Source of the DNA: Bartonella tamiae Th239
GTDB lineage: Bacteria > Pseudomonadota > Alphaproteobacteria > Rhizobiales > Rhizobiaceae
Length of the DNA stretch: 64,000 nt
Assembly (NCBI RefSeq): GCF_000278275.1
Contig: NZ_JH725147.1
Coordinates: 1,042,849-1,106,848, forward strand
Reading direction: 5' to 3'
Every line of letters starts with the position of its first letter. The first letter of the stretch is position 1. Below the pieces are notes generated by a model. The model searched no databases. It was not told the origin of the DNA and worked only from the letters and a program-made list of their open reading frames with translations. Both the position numbers and the translations under genes were made by a program. This document shows, in pieces, positions 29,991 through 40,916 of the stretch.

Positions 29991-30319
29991 TCAAATTATA
30001 CTAAAATACGCAACTTTTGATGATTAATTCTTTTGTTTGATCCAAAAGGAAATAGGAGTTTTTGATCGTTAAAGGTTTAAATTTTATGATACAATATCAT
30101 TTATTGAAACGAATGATGTTTCTTGACTATGATGAATGCGTGATAAAGAATAAAAATATTTTTTTTAAAAATATCTATTGTCTGGAAAAAAAGTAAAAAT
30201 CCATGATGTGTTTTAAAAAAAACCTCTCTTTCAAAAGAATATAGTCATAATTTATAATGTGTTAAAGCATGACTATAGACAGTTGTTTTTAAAAAATGTT
30301 AACATAAGCACACTGGATC
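29991..30319. other. Intergenic region, nothing recognised
   Basis: These 329 AT-rich bases lie between two convergent genes. I see no gene, RNA or strong hairpin. T-rich tracts near 30150-30220 might hold weak terminators. Confidence 0.4.
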
Positions 30320-31012
30320 TTAAATATCGTTCCATTCTGCCATAGCATGAATAACAGCTGGTAGATCTTTATGACGCGAAATAACAGTTTGTGCGCCAGC
30401 TTCTGTTAAAGCATCGGCAAGACCTGAATAAGCATGAGAGCCACCAGTAAAACCAATCACACGCATTCCAGCAGCTGTTGCGCCATGAACACCATGGATT
30501 GAGTCTTCAATAACGATGGTATTTCTAGGGCGCGCTTTCATTGTTTGAGCTGCAAAGAGATAGACATCAGGCGCAGGTTTGACTTTTTTTGTCCCAACTT
30601 CAGAAGCAGAAAATATTTTTCCTTCAAAAAGATCGTAAAGACCCACAAGTGTTAGCATCCGTTCAATATTGGCTTTCGTTGAATTTGAGCAGATACAATA
30701 AGGGTAATTTTTTGATATTGCAGTGACGGCATCTCTAACATCATCTATAGATTGTAGTTCAGTTTCCATGCGTTGTCGAAATACATCTGCAACGCGATCA
30801 ATGATACTTGCTGGAATGGGTGTATTGGTTTCACGTTCAATTTCTTTTAAAATATCAACAAAAACAAGACCTGCATATTGAGAACTGAGTTCTTCTGGAG
30901 AGATGGGATGACCAACTTCAGTTAAGAGTTGAGAATTGACTTGTGCTGCAAGATATTCAGAATCTACCAAGACACCGTCACAGTCAAAAATAATTAGATC
31001 TATTTCAGTCAT
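30320..31012 (-). CDS. HAD-superfamily phosphatase (beta-phosphoglucomutase-like)
   Basis: This 230-residue HAD hydrolase has motif I DCDGVLVDSE with the Asp nucleophile, motif II with Ser in CSNSTKANIERM, motif III Lys in KKVKPAPDVYLF, and motif IV EDSIHGVHGATAAGMRVIGF. A helical cap of type C1 sits between I and II. This subgroup includes phosphogluconate/phosphoglycolate-type sugar phosphatases; the substrate is not certain. A GAAGAGAAG ribosome-binding site precedes the ATG. It is divergent from ccrM with 307 bases between. Confidence 0.86.
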   Translation of the reverse strand: MTEIDLIIFDCDGVLVDSEYLAAQVNSQLLTEVGHPISPEELSSQYAGLVFVDILKEIERETNTPIPASIIDRVADVFRQRMETELQSIDDVRDAVTAISKNYPYCICSNSTKANIERMLTLVGLYDLFEGKIFSASEVGTKKVKPAPDVYLFAAQTMKARPRNTIVIEDSIHGVHGATAAGMRVIGFTGGSHAYSGLADALTEAGAQTVISRHKDLPAVIHAMAEWNDI

Positions 31013-32456
<1,444 letters not shown>

Positions 32457-32500
32457 TTTTAAACTTTGATCGGATCGTCTCCAGTCTCCGGTCTTAAAAA

Positions 32501-32529
32501 GCGTGTGCATTTTGTGCACGTTTTTTTTA
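32501..32529 (+). terminator. Rho-independent terminator after ccrM
   Basis: GTGCA and TGCAC arms with flanking G-T pairs form a stem in 32501-32520, followed by eight or more T from 32521. It lies 45 bases after the ccrM stop and before the convergent mutY. Confidence 0.65.
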
Positions 32530-32581
32530 CGTTTGATTACGTAATAAAATCGTGACTTTTCTCATTATGAGAATCGTAAAA

Positions 32582-33646
32582 TCATTCATGATTTTTTTTA
32601 AATTCAATTTTTAGCGCGGTATTGAGAACTTTTTTCATAGCTGTTGGTAACGCTTCGCGCTCAAGTTTATCCAATGGGCACCACCATCCATTACCGACCA
32701 AAGTTTTATCAATATTTTTTGCTAAATAAACTTCAAGTATAAGAATAAAATGTGTGAAGATATGTTTTGCCTGCCCACATAATTGCCAGTTCGCTGCAAA
32801 TGGTCGACATTTTTGGAAAACTTCTTCATTTTCACTAAATTGATTAGGAACTTGTGTCATGCCAGCAAGTAAACCTTTGTCATGGCGTCTTTCTAGATAC
32901 ACGTGTTGATCTTTATTTAAAGCGACAAAAGCAAAACCTTTTCGTATAGGTTTTGTTTTCTTTTTTTCTTTTATAGGAAATAAGTGTGCATTACCTTGGG
33001 CATTTGCACGACAATCCATGTTTAGCGGGCATAAAGGACAATGAGGTTGGCGTGGTGCGCAGACTTTGGCACCAAGATCCATCATGGCTTGTGCAAAATC
33101 GCCGGGTCTATGTTTTGGAGTGAGTGTTACAGTGTGTTTTTTTATATCTTTTTTTGCTTTTTTAAGCTCTGTTTCAATAGTAAAAAGACGTGTAATCACT
33201 CGTTCTACATTGCCATCCACCACGGCTTCACAGCGATTGAAAGCTATTGCGGCAATTGCGGCTGCGGTATAATCGCCGATCCCAGCGAGCGTTTGTAAGT
33301 CTATTTTTGATGATGGAAAAACCCCATCAAAACGATTGACAACATCATCAGCACATTTTTTTAAATTTCTTGCCCGAGAATAATATCCAAGTCCGGCCCA
33401 TTGTTTTAATATATCATCTTGACTGGCATTCGAAAGTGCAAGGACGGTTGGCCATTTTTTAATAAATTTTTCAAAATAGGGCTTAACAGCTTCTACTGTT
33501 GTTTGTTGTAACATAATTTCCGATAACCATACATGATACGGATCAGGTTTTTTGCCTTGGCTTAATTCTTCCGGATTCATCCGCCATGGCAGAATACGAT
33601 GATTTTTATCGTACCATGAAAGCAAATTTTGTGAAATTTTTTGCAT
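32582..33646 (-). CDS. mutY: A/G-specific adenine glycosylase
   Basis: This protein of about 354 residues removes adenine paired with 8-oxoguanine. The N-terminal catalytic domain has LPWRMNPEELS, VWLSEIMLQQTTVEAVKPYF and the helix-hairpin-helix LAGIGDYTAAAIAAIAFN with the catalytic Asp in VVDGNVERVITRL. The iron-sulfur cluster CAPRQPHCPLCPLNMDC has the C-x6-C-x2-C-x5-C spacing. The C-terminal NUDIX-like domain has FVALNKDQHVYLERRHDKGLLAGM. ATG at 33646 follows GGAAA; the ATG at 33661 is an alternative five codons upstream. Confidence 0.94.
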   Translation of the reverse strand: MQKISQNLLSWYDKNHRILPWRMNPEELSQGKKPDPYHVWLSEIMLQQTTVEAVKPYFEKFIKKWPTVLALSNASQDDILKQWAGLGYYSRARNLKKCADDVVNRFDGVFPSSKIDLQTLAGIGDYTAAAIAAIAFNRCEAVVDGNVERVITRLFTIETELKKAKKDIKKHTVTLTPKHRPGDFAQAMMDLGAKVCAPRQPHCPLCPLNMDCRANAQGNAHLFPIKEKKKTKPIRKGFAFVALNKDQHVYLERRHDKGLLAGMTQVPNQFSENEEVFQKCRPFAANWQLCGQAKHIFTHFILILEVYLAKNIDKTLVGNGWWCPLDKLEREALPTAMKKVLNTALKIEFKKNHE

Positions 33647-33661
33647 GGCGTTTCCAAGCAT

Positions 33662-34024
33662 AAACTAAATAAAAAGGCAAAAGAAAAATACAGTGAACAA
33701 GAATATATGACGATGAGATTTAGTGGTATGGTGTTCAATGATGTCTCTGATTCGAGTAGGGTACAAAATTCGTTAATGCAATGATTTTGTCTAGGTCCTG
33801 TGTCTAATGGAACGTTGTATTTTTTTAAATTGCGATAGCATGGGAATTCTTTTATGCTTGCATATGTAAGTATTATTTTTAATTTGTCGTTTTTAATTCA
33901 AATTGTTTCGTAACAATAATGATAATTATAAAACATCTATCATTAGAGCATGAATTTTATGGTTATGAAACTTTAAAAATGATGATTAAGAAGGTAAGAT
34001 CAATCATATGTTTAATGAGGCCGC
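33662..34024. other. Divergent intergenic region, mutY / glycosyltransferase
   Basis: These 363 bases are AT-rich. A short start-stop peptide (ATG at 34007 to TGA overlapping 34025) precedes the GTG of the glycosyltransferase gene and is not called. No RNA or repeat was recognised. Confidence 0.4.
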
Positions 34025-34792
34025 GTGAATATACCTGTCTATATAATCAATCTTGATCGTTCTCAAGAACGTTACAAAGCTGTCTCATCATATGCAAAAG
34101 AAGCACATTTGGATTATCAACGTGTACCTGCAATTGATGGTGGATTGGTCGATGTCATGAATTGTCCTGAAATTGATGAAAAACGATTTCGCCGTCGTCA
34201 TGGTAAAATTCTACTTCCAGGGGAAGTAGGATGTTATCTTAGTCATTTGGCTGCGTTAAGGATTATTGCGGAAGGTGAACAACCTTTTGCAATCATTGTT
34301 GAGGATGACGTGGCTTTTCATGAAAATTTTAAAGAGATTGCGTATAAGCTGGCAAAAATTGAAGGCTGGGATATTATAAAATTTGCTAATCATCGCCATC
34401 GTCTTTTTCGTCCATATAAAAAAATTATGGAATCGATCACTATTGGGCGTTTTTTACATGGGCCTATTGGTAGCTCAGCCGCTTATATGGTAACATGTGA
34501 GGGTGCAAAAAAACTGCTTAAAAAATTAACTCCAATGAGTCTTCCATACGATGTGGCATTAGAACGGGGATGGGCGGGTTTTCGTTTTTTTTCAACAAAT
34601 GCCAATATTATTGATTTTCGTGGTGCAACAAAATCAACAATCGTCAGTGGACGCCAATCTTATCAAAAAACACGATTACCAAAATGGAAGCGTCTCGGTA
34701 CGTTTGGTTTTCGTACTTCTGATTATATCTGTCGCATAATCTATAGTCTGATGCCTTCATCTTTGAAGGTCATAAAGGAAGATAAATCATGA
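34025..34792 (+). CDS. Glycosyltransferase family 25 (LPS/LOS sugar transferase)
   Basis: This 255-residue GT25 protein starts PVYIINLDRSQERYKAV and has LLPGEVGCYLSHLAALRIIAEGE, then the acidic FAIIVEDDVAFHENF, typical of LOS galactosyl/glucosyltransferases. It probably adds a sugar to the lipo-oligosaccharide core on the cytoplasmic face. The start is GTG at 34025 with GAGG upstream. It overlaps the epimerase gene by 4 bases; the pair may serve surface polysaccharide assembly. The two lie between mutY and the DUF721 gene, unlike the usual Rhizobiales order, and may have been inserted. Confidence 0.88.
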   Translation: MNIPVYIINLDRSQERYKAVSSYAKEAHLDYQRVPAIDGGLVDVMNCPEIDEKRFRRRHGKILLPGEVGCYLSHLAALRIIAEGEQPFAIIVEDDVAFHENFKEIAYKLAKIEGWDIIKFANHRHRLFRPYKKIMESITIGRFLHGPIGSSAAYMVTCEGAKKLLKKLTPMSLPYDVALERGWAGFRFFSTNANIIDFRGATKSTIVSGRQSYQKTRLPKWKRLGTFGFRTSDYICRIIYSLMPSSLKVIKEDKS

Positions 34793-35766
34793 AAGTTATT
34801 TTAACAGGCGCTGCAGGTTTTATAGGGTCTCATGTTGCCAAAGAAATGCTGAGAGAAGGTTTTAAGGTCGTGGGGCTTGATAATCTTAACCATTATTATG
34901 CACCAGAATTAAAAAAAGCACGTTTGGCTAACATTTTGAATCATCAAAATTTTGAATTTCATCTATGTGACATTACAAATAATGATAGATTGTCGGAAAT
35001 ATGTTTGAAAGAAAATGATGCGGATATCATTGTTCATTTAGCGGCTCAGGCAGGAGTACGGTATTCTATTGAAAATCCCTCTGCCTATGTCAGCGCGAAT
35101 GTTGATGGACAGATAAAAATTTTTGAACAATCACTTAAAATGATAAAACGTCCTGCGATCATTTATGCGAGTTCTTCATCTGTTTATGGTGCAAATAAGA
35201 AAGTGCCTTTTAGTGAAGATGATAAAGTGGATAATCCTGTGTCTGTTTATGCGGCAACAAAACGTTCTGGCGAACTTTTAGCTGCGTCTTATGCCAATGT
35301 GCATGGTGTGCAATCTTCAGGATTAAGATTTTTTACAGTTTATGGTCCTTGGGGAAGACCTGATATGGCACCTTGGCTGTTTGTCGACGCGATTTTTTCA
35401 GGCCAGACGATTAAATTGTTTAATTACGGTAAAATGCAGCGCGATTTTACCTATATTGATGATATTGTCTCAGGCGTTATGGCCGTAACGCATCGAATGA
35501 TTGAAACACCTCAAAGGGTCGCGCCTCTTTATAATTTAGGCAATAATCATCCAATTGAACTTCTTGATTTTGTCGCATCGATTGAAAAAGCGACGGGTAA
35601 AAAAGCACAAACTGAACTTTATCCAATGCCGCCGGCTGACGTTGTTAAAACTTATGCTGATATTACACGCGCACAAAAAGATTTGGATTTCCTGCCTCAA
35701 ATGAATATAGAAGAGGGAATGGCACATTTTGTAAAATGGTTTGTTGATTATAAAGCTATAAAATGA
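34789..35766 (+). CDS. NAD-dependent UDP-glucuronate 4-epimerase-like protein
   Basis: This 325-residue extended short-chain dehydrogenase has the Rossmann motif GAAGFIGSH and the catalytic Ser-Tyr-Lys region in YASSSSVYGAN and VSVYAATKRSGE. The stretch FFTVYGPWGRPDMAPWLFVDAIFSG identifies the UDP-glucuronate 4-epimerase (LpsL/CapI) subgroup, which makes UDP-galacturonate for LPS or capsule. Start overlaps the glycosyltransferase end and its end overlaps the DUF721 start by 4 bases, so all three are cotranscribed. Confidence 0.9.
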   Translation: MKVILTGAAGFIGSHVAKEMLREGFKVVGLDNLNHYYAPELKKARLANILNHQNFEFHLCDITNNDRLSEICLKENDADIIVHLAAQAGVRYSIENPSAYVSANVDGQIKIFEQSLKMIKRPAIIYASSSSVYGANKKVPFSEDDKVDNPVSVYAATKRSGELLAASYANVHGVQSSGLRFFTVYGPWGRPDMAPWLFVDAIFSGQTIKLFNYGKMQRDFTYIDDIVSGVMAVTHRMIETPQRVAPLYNLGNNHPIELLDFVASIEKATGKKAQTELYPMPPADVVKTYADITRAQKDLDFLPQMNIEEGMAHFVKWFVDYKAIK

Positions 35767-36302
35767 CTTATAAAGCGTCATATTTTTCAAAAAAAAACAA
35801 ACGTCGGTTTTATTCTCTAGGTGAAACTGCAGCTAAAATGCTTGATCCTCTTTTGCGCAAGAAAGCTGGGTTAAATATCGAGCTTATTGACAATTGGTCT
35901 CATATTGTTGGTGAAGATATTGCACAGACAACAGTCCCAAAAAAAATTATTTGGACAAAACGCGCTCAATTTGACGAAGTTTTTGAACCAGCAACATTGG
36001 TGGTTATTTGTGAAGGCTATTCGGCCATGAAACTCACTCATGAAATTGATGAATTTTTACAGCGTATCAATGCTTTTTTTGGCTATATCGCCATTAATCG
36101 GATAAAAATTGAACAAGGGCAGGTGCACACTTCAAATATCCCTTTAAAAAAAGAACACGATATTGATGAGGTTGATAAAGCGCTGGTTCAGGAACTCACA
36201 GCAGATATTGAAGATGATAAGTTGCGTCAATCTTTATGTAATCTGGGTTTAGCGGTTTTTTCTGAAAAGAATATGTCGCATCACGAAAAAAATAAGAAAT
36301 AA
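35763..36302 (+). CDS. DUF721 protein (DciA-like replication initiation factor)
   Basis: This 179-residue protein has a DUF721 domain: SLGETAAKMLDPLLRKKAGLNIELIDNWSHIVGEDIAQTTVPKKIIW and LVVICEGYSAMKLTHEIDEFLQRINAFFGYIAINRIKI. DciA is the ancestral loader of the DnaB helicase in bacteria without DnaC, which fits this lineage. The following DsbA-like gene and smc keep their usual neighbours. The C-terminal tail is Lys-rich and unstructured. Confidence 0.83.
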   Translation: MTYKASYFSKKNKRRFYSLGETAAKMLDPLLRKKAGLNIELIDNWSHIVGEDIAQTTVPKKIIWTKRAQFDEVFEPATLVVICEGYSAMKLTHEIDEFLQRINAFFGYIAINRIKIEQGQVHTSNIPLKKEHDIDEVDKALVQELTADIEDDKLRQSLCNLGLAVFSEKNMSHHEKNKK

Positions 36303-36386
36303 CTCAAGACATTGCCGCAAATCTGGCATAAAAGATACATAAGATAATTTTGTATTCATGTTAATATAGATTGAAAAGGTTGAATT

Positions 36387-37046
36387 ATGGTTGCCACTTT
36401 GAATCGTCGTCATCTTTTTTCTGCAACGGCTGCTTTTGGTCTTGCTACAACAACAGGGCTTATTTCTCTTCCTGCTAAAGCAGCAAGTATTAAATCCTCT
36501 GGCACTGTTGATATGGAAAAATTGTTGGCACCAGCCAAAGCAAAAGATATGATTGAAGGTGATGTGAACGCACCAGTGACAATTGTTGAATATGCCTCTC
36601 TTACCTGTAGTCATTGTGCAGATTTTTATAAAAATACTTTGCCAGAAATTCGTGAGAAATACATCAAAACAGGTAAAGCACGTTTAATTTTTCGCGATTT
36701 TCCATTTGATCCTCGTGCAACTGCTGGTTTTATGTTAGCAAGGTGTTTGCCTGAAGATAGATTTTTTCCTATGGTGCATGTTTTATTTGAACAACAAATG
36801 GAATGGGCTGCGGCAAATGATGCTTTGCCTCCTTTGAGAAAAATTGCATCAATGGCAGGTCTTGATGACAAAGCATTTAATGCATGTCTTGAAAATCAAA
36901 CAATCCTTGATCAAGTCAATAGTTCTTTTGAACGGGGTAAAGAATTAGGTGTGACGGCAACACCTACTTTTTTTATCAATGGCAATAAATATGAAGGGGC
37001 GTTGTCTGTTGAAGAGATGTCTACAATTATTGATAGCTTTCTTTAA
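36387..37046 (+). CDS. DsbA-family thiol:disulfide oxidoreductase
   Basis: This 219-residue protein has an N-terminal signal (RRHLFSATAAFGLATTTGLISLPAKA, Tat-like Arg-Arg), then a thioredoxin fold with the CxxC active site in SLTCSHCADFYKNTLPEI. The cis-Pro loop is GVTATPTFFINGNKYEGAL. It belongs to the BdbD/DsbA group in the periplasm and probably forms disulfides in secreted proteins. It lies between DUF721 and smc, as in other Rhizobiales. A strong terminator separates it from smc. Confidence 0.91.
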   Translation: MVATLNRRHLFSATAAFGLATTTGLISLPAKAASIKSSGTVDMEKLLAPAKAKDMIEGDVNAPVTIVEYASLTCSHCADFYKNTLPEIREKYIKTGKARLIFRDFPFDPRATAGFMLARCLPEDRFFPMVHVLFEQQMEWAAANDALPPLRKIASMAGLDDKAFNACLENQTILDQVNSSFERGKELGVTATPTFFINGNKYEGALSVEEMSTIIDSFL

Positions 37047-37064
37047 GTTTTAATTTTTGATAAG

Positions 37065-37091
37065 AACGGGCGTAGTGTAACTGCGCCCGTT
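37065..37091 (+). terminator. Strong hairpin terminator, dsbA-like gene to smc
   Basis: AACGGGCGTAG and CTGCGCCCGTT arms (37065-37075 and 37081-37091) form an 11-bp stem with one G-T pair and a TGTAA loop, followed by TTA. The GC-rich stem in an AT-rich region marks a real terminator 19 bases after the stop. Confidence 0.82.
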
Positions 37092-37113
37092 TATGCATGG
37101 ATAAGATAGCTAT

Positions 37114-40100
37114 ATGCAATTCATCAAATTAAGACTTGTTGGATTTAAGTCATTTGTTGAAGCTCAAGAGTTTGTCATTGAACGTGGGTTAACAGGTGTT
37201 GTCGGTCCCAATGGTTGTGGTAAGTCAAATCTTGTCGAAGCTTTGCGCTGGGTCATGGGCGAGAATTCTTATAAAAATATGCGTGCCTCTGGTATGGATG
37301 ATGTCATATTTTCAGGCTCAGCTATGCGTCCAGCACGCAATAGTGCAGAAGTCACCCTTTTTCTTGATAATTCAGATTATAGCGCACCGATTGCTTTTAA
37401 TACTGCAGAGGAATTACAAGTAGTACGACGCATAGAACGTGCCTCTGGATCGCTTTATCGGATTAATGGCAAGGAAGTCCGTGCCAAAGATGTGCAACTT
37501 CTTTTTGCAGATCAATCAACGGGTGCGCGTTCACCATCGATGGTTGGACAAGGGCGTATTGGCGAACTTATACAAGCAAAACCACAAGCTCGGCGCGCTT
37601 TATTAGAAGAAGCTGCTGGTATATCGGGCTTACATAGCAGACGTCACGAAGCAGAATTGCGTCTTAGAGCAGCAGAAACCAATCTTGATCGATTGGAAGA
37701 TGTCGTTGGTGATTTATCATCACGCATTGAAAGCTTGAAACGTCAAGCCCGTCAAGCCAATCGGTTTAAGAGTTTATCGGCAGATATTCGTCAAGCCGAA
37801 TCAGGAGTTTTTTATCTTCGTTGGACAGAAAGTAAGAGCCATGAGGCTAAAGCGGAATCAGTTTTAAATAAAGCAACAATCCGTGTTGCAGAACAAGCGC
37901 AAGTCCATATGCGCGCACAACAGGCACAAGAAAATGAAAAAATAAATCTTCCTTCTATACGTGAAGCGCTCGCAAAAGCTTTATCGACTGAACAAAGGCT
38001 TCAACTTGCTTATCAACAATTGGAAGAAGAGGAAAAAAGAAACAAACAACGTCATTTTGACATCAAACGCCTTTTGGAAGACCTTAAAACAGACAAAGAA
38101 AGAGAAGAACAAAACGTTTGCGACTTTGAAAAAATGTTGGAAAAACTTGTTTTGGAAGAAGAAGAGCTGCGTCTGGAGGCTGAAAATCACATTGAAAATG
38201 AAGAAATACTTGCTCAAAAACTTGAAGACTTACGGCAAAGCTTAAACGATCAAGAAATTGAAGCAGAAAGCATTGCATTAAAACGAGCTGAGGCAAATGC
38301 TGAGCTAACGCGTATAGAACATGAGCGCAAACGTTTATATACGCGCAAAAAGAAAAATGAAGAAGAAAGTCAGGCGGCTATCGCACATATACGTCAATTA
38401 GAGGATAAAAAAATACAAAATGGCGGTATTCATGAAATCATAGACGCATTAGAGACTGTGAAAAAAGACTATGCCGACAGTGAAGAAAAAGTAATACAAG
38501 TAGAAGAAAAAATAGAAAAAGCGCGTCATGAAATTGCTCAAGCAACATCGAATCTCCATCAATGTCGTGATACGCTAAATGCTTTTTTAACAGAAAAACG
38601 AACGCTTGAAGACATATTGGAGTCTTGGACAGTCGGGACATTTCAACCTGTTATTGATAATATGAAAGTAGAGCCTGGTTATGAAAATGCTTTAGGGGTT
38701 GCCTTGGGAGATGATTTATATGCTTCAATTGAAGATGATGCACCTATGATATGGAGTGATCATGCTTCTTTTTCTAAGCAAGACAATCCTTTGCCTTTAG
38801 ATGTAAAGGCAATGTCACATTTTGTTAAAGCCCCTATACAGCTTCAAGCGAGCTTATCACAGATCGGTGTAGTGGATGACAAAGACGGTGATAGGCTTCA
38901 ACGGCAACTTGCAATAGGACAATGTCTTGTGAGTGTTTGTGGTGCATTATGGCGGTGGGATGGTTTAAAAAAGCGTGCGGATGCGCCTAATACTGCCGCA
39001 CAACGTTTGGCTCAAAAAAATCGTCTTCATTTTCTTGATATAGCGATTGTTGATGAAGAAAAAAAACTAAAACAGCACGAAAAACACTTAGACATTAAAG
39101 AAAATGTTTTAGAAAAAGCTCTTATTGAAGCGCGTAATCAGCGCTCTCATATGCGTTTGATACAAGAAAAACGCGATGAGATACAAGAATATCTTCTAAA
39201 AAAAGAACGTCAAAACCATGAATGGCAATTGCAGTTATCTGCGTTAGAAGACAGTGTAAAACGTTTAAAGCTTGATGATACTGAGATTGCAGCGGAAATT
39301 GAGATTGCTGACAAACAGTATTTATCTTTGCCAGATATTCAGCTTATTGAAGCAGCTTTAAACAAGGCAACAGAAAAGCTTCATGAAAAGCGTGCTTTGG
39401 TTTCTGAGGTACATACACAATTTCACACTCTTAAACAAAACTCTCAAGCCCGTTTGCGTCGCTTTGAGAAAATAGAAATAGAACGTAAAAATTGGCTTTA
39501 TCGTCTCGAAAATACAAACAAACAACTTGAACGTTTGGCAGAACGGTATGTGCAGGCTATGAATGAAAGCAAGCAATTGATCAATATACCTGAAAGTTTT
39601 GCAAACAAGCGTCAAACTATACTCGATGAAATTGCTACGGCACAAACAAAAACGCATGATATGCAAGATCAATTGACACGTGCAGAAAATACACAATTGC
39701 TTTTTGATAAACGTTTGCGTGAGGCTTTTACAATGCTTTCTTCTCTGAGAGAAGAACGGGCAAGAGACGAAGAACGATTAAATGCAGCAGTTGATCGCCG
39801 AAAAGACATTGAGACCCGTATCTATGAGGCAATGAATTGCACACCAATAGAGACCTTGCAACATTCAGGTTTAACCTTAGATAAAAAAATGCCTGAAATA
39901 ACTGTTTTGGAACACAAAGTTGAACGCTTACGTCTAGAGCGTGAGCGGCTTGGTGCAGTGAATTTGCGTGCAGAAGAAGAAGAAAATGCCTTGCGTAGTC
40001 ATTTGGATGCGATGATGTTGGAGCGTCATGATGTTTTGGAAGCCATTAAAAAACTTAGATTAGCAATTCAAAATCTTAACCGTGAAGGGCGTGAAAGACT

Positions 40101-40575
40101 TTTAGAAGCTTTTCATCAAGTTAACCAAGAATTTAAACGTCTGTTTGAACATTTATTTGGTGGTGGAACAGCTAAGTTACAATTGATTGAATCCGATGAT
40201 CCTTTAAATGCGGGATTAGAAATTATTGCCAATCCACCCGGAAAAAAACCACAAACAATGACTTTACTCTCAGGTGGAGAGCAAGCCTTAACTGCCTTGG
40301 CACTTATTTTTGCAGTATTTTTAACAAATCCTGCGCCAATATGTGTTTTAGATGAAGTTGACGCTCCCTTAGATGATCATAATGTTGAGCGTTATTGTAA
40401 TTTAATGGATGAAATGGCCGCTTCAACACGCACCCGCTTTGTTGTAATAACACATAATCCCATAACAATGGCGCGTATGAACAGATTGTTTGGTGTCACA
40501 ATGGCAGAACAGGGGGTGTCTCAGCTTGTTTCTGTTGATTTGCAAACGGCTGAACAAATGAGCGATACTTTATAA
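37114..40575 (+). CDS. smc: Chromosome segregation protein SMC
   Basis: This 1153-residue ABC-type ATPase has Walker A at residues 31-39 (GPNGCGKSN). Long coiled coils (about 170-500 and 660-1000) flank a hinge (about 510-640, FQPVIDNMKVEPGYENALGVALGD). The C-terminal head has the signature LLSGGEQALTALALIFAVF and Walker B CVLDEVDAPLDDHN. SMC dimers with ScpA and ScpB organise and separate sister chromosomes; those genes are not in the window. Length is typical (1150-1190). The start at 37114 gives the conserved MQFIKLRLVGFKSF. Confidence 0.97.
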   Translation: MQFIKLRLVGFKSFVEAQEFVIERGLTGVVGPNGCGKSNLVEALRWVMGENSYKNMRASGMDDVIFSGSAMRPARNSAEVTLFLDNSDYSAPIAFNTAEELQVVRRIERASGSLYRINGKEVRAKDVQLLFADQSTGARSPSMVGQGRIGELIQAKPQARRALLEEAAGISGLHSRRHEAELRLRAAETNLDRLEDVVGDLSSRIESLKRQARQANRFKSLSADIRQAESGVFYLRWTESKSHEAKAESVLNKATIRVAEQAQVHMRAQQAQENEKINLPSIREALAKALSTEQRLQLAYQQLEEEEKRNKQRHFDIKRLLEDLKTDKEREEQNVCDFEKMLEKLVLEEEELRLEAENHIENEEILAQKLEDLRQSLNDQEIEAESIALKRAEANAELTRIEHERKRLYTRKKKNEEESQAAIAHIRQLEDKKIQNGGIHEIIDALETVKKDYADSEEKVIQVEEKIEKARHEIAQATSNLHQCRDTLNAFLTEKRTLEDILESWTVGTFQPVIDNMKVEPGYENALGVALGDDLYASIEDDAPMIWSDHASFSKQDNPLPLDVKAMSHFVKAPIQLQASLSQIGVVDDKDGDRLQRQLAIGQCLVSVCGALWRWDGLKKRADAPNTAAQRLAQKNRLHFLDIAIVDEEKKLKQHEKHLDIKENVLEKALIEARNQRSHMRLIQEKRDEIQEYLLKKERQNHEWQLQLSALEDSVKRLKLDDTEIAAEIEIADKQYLSLPDIQLIEAALNKATEKLHEKRALVSEVHTQFHTLKQNSQARLRRFEKIEIERKNWLYRLENTNKQLERLAERYVQAMNESKQLINIPESFANKRQTILDEIATAQTKTHDMQDQLTRAENTQLLFDKRLREAFTMLSSLREERARDEERLNAAVDRRKDIETRIYEAMNCTPIETLQHSGLTLDKKMPEITVLEHKVERLRLERERLGAVNLRAEEEENALRSHLDAMMLERHDVLEAIKKLRLAIQNLNREGRERLLEAFHQVNQEFKRLFEHLFGGGTAKLQLIESDDPLNAGLEIIANPPGKKPQTMTLLSGGEQALTALALIFAVFLTNPAPICVLDEVDAPLDDHNVERYCNLMDEMAASTRTRFVVITHNPITMARMNRLFGVTMAEQGVSQLVSVDLQTAEQMSDTL

Positions 40576-40916
40576 GGCTTTTTAAAAATCACCTATATAT
40601 AGATGATAAAAGATGGATATATTCACCGCATTGAATAAGTTTGGTTGCCATTGACGGGTGCATTGAAAACGGCTCTTAAAGCGATTGTTTATATTAAATA
40701 CTCTCCCATATGACATTTTAAAATTTCTATCCTAAATGAATTGATTCCTTTTTAGATTCTTGAGCCTAATTAGTTATGTTGAAAAACTGCATAGCTATTG
40801 TTTATAGAGTTTCACAATGAAGCAAAATACGAAAGATCTTTCTAGATTTTTTGTCATGTTATTGAATATGATTGTGCTGATGAGATAATAATGTATAACC
40901 ATTTGGAGGCGTTATA
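40576..40916. other. Intergenic region, smc / ppdK
   Basis: These 341 AT-rich bases hold no gene that I can support. GGAGG at about 40903-40907 forms the ribosome-binding site of ppdK. No strong hairpin or RNA gene was seen. Confidence 0.45.
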
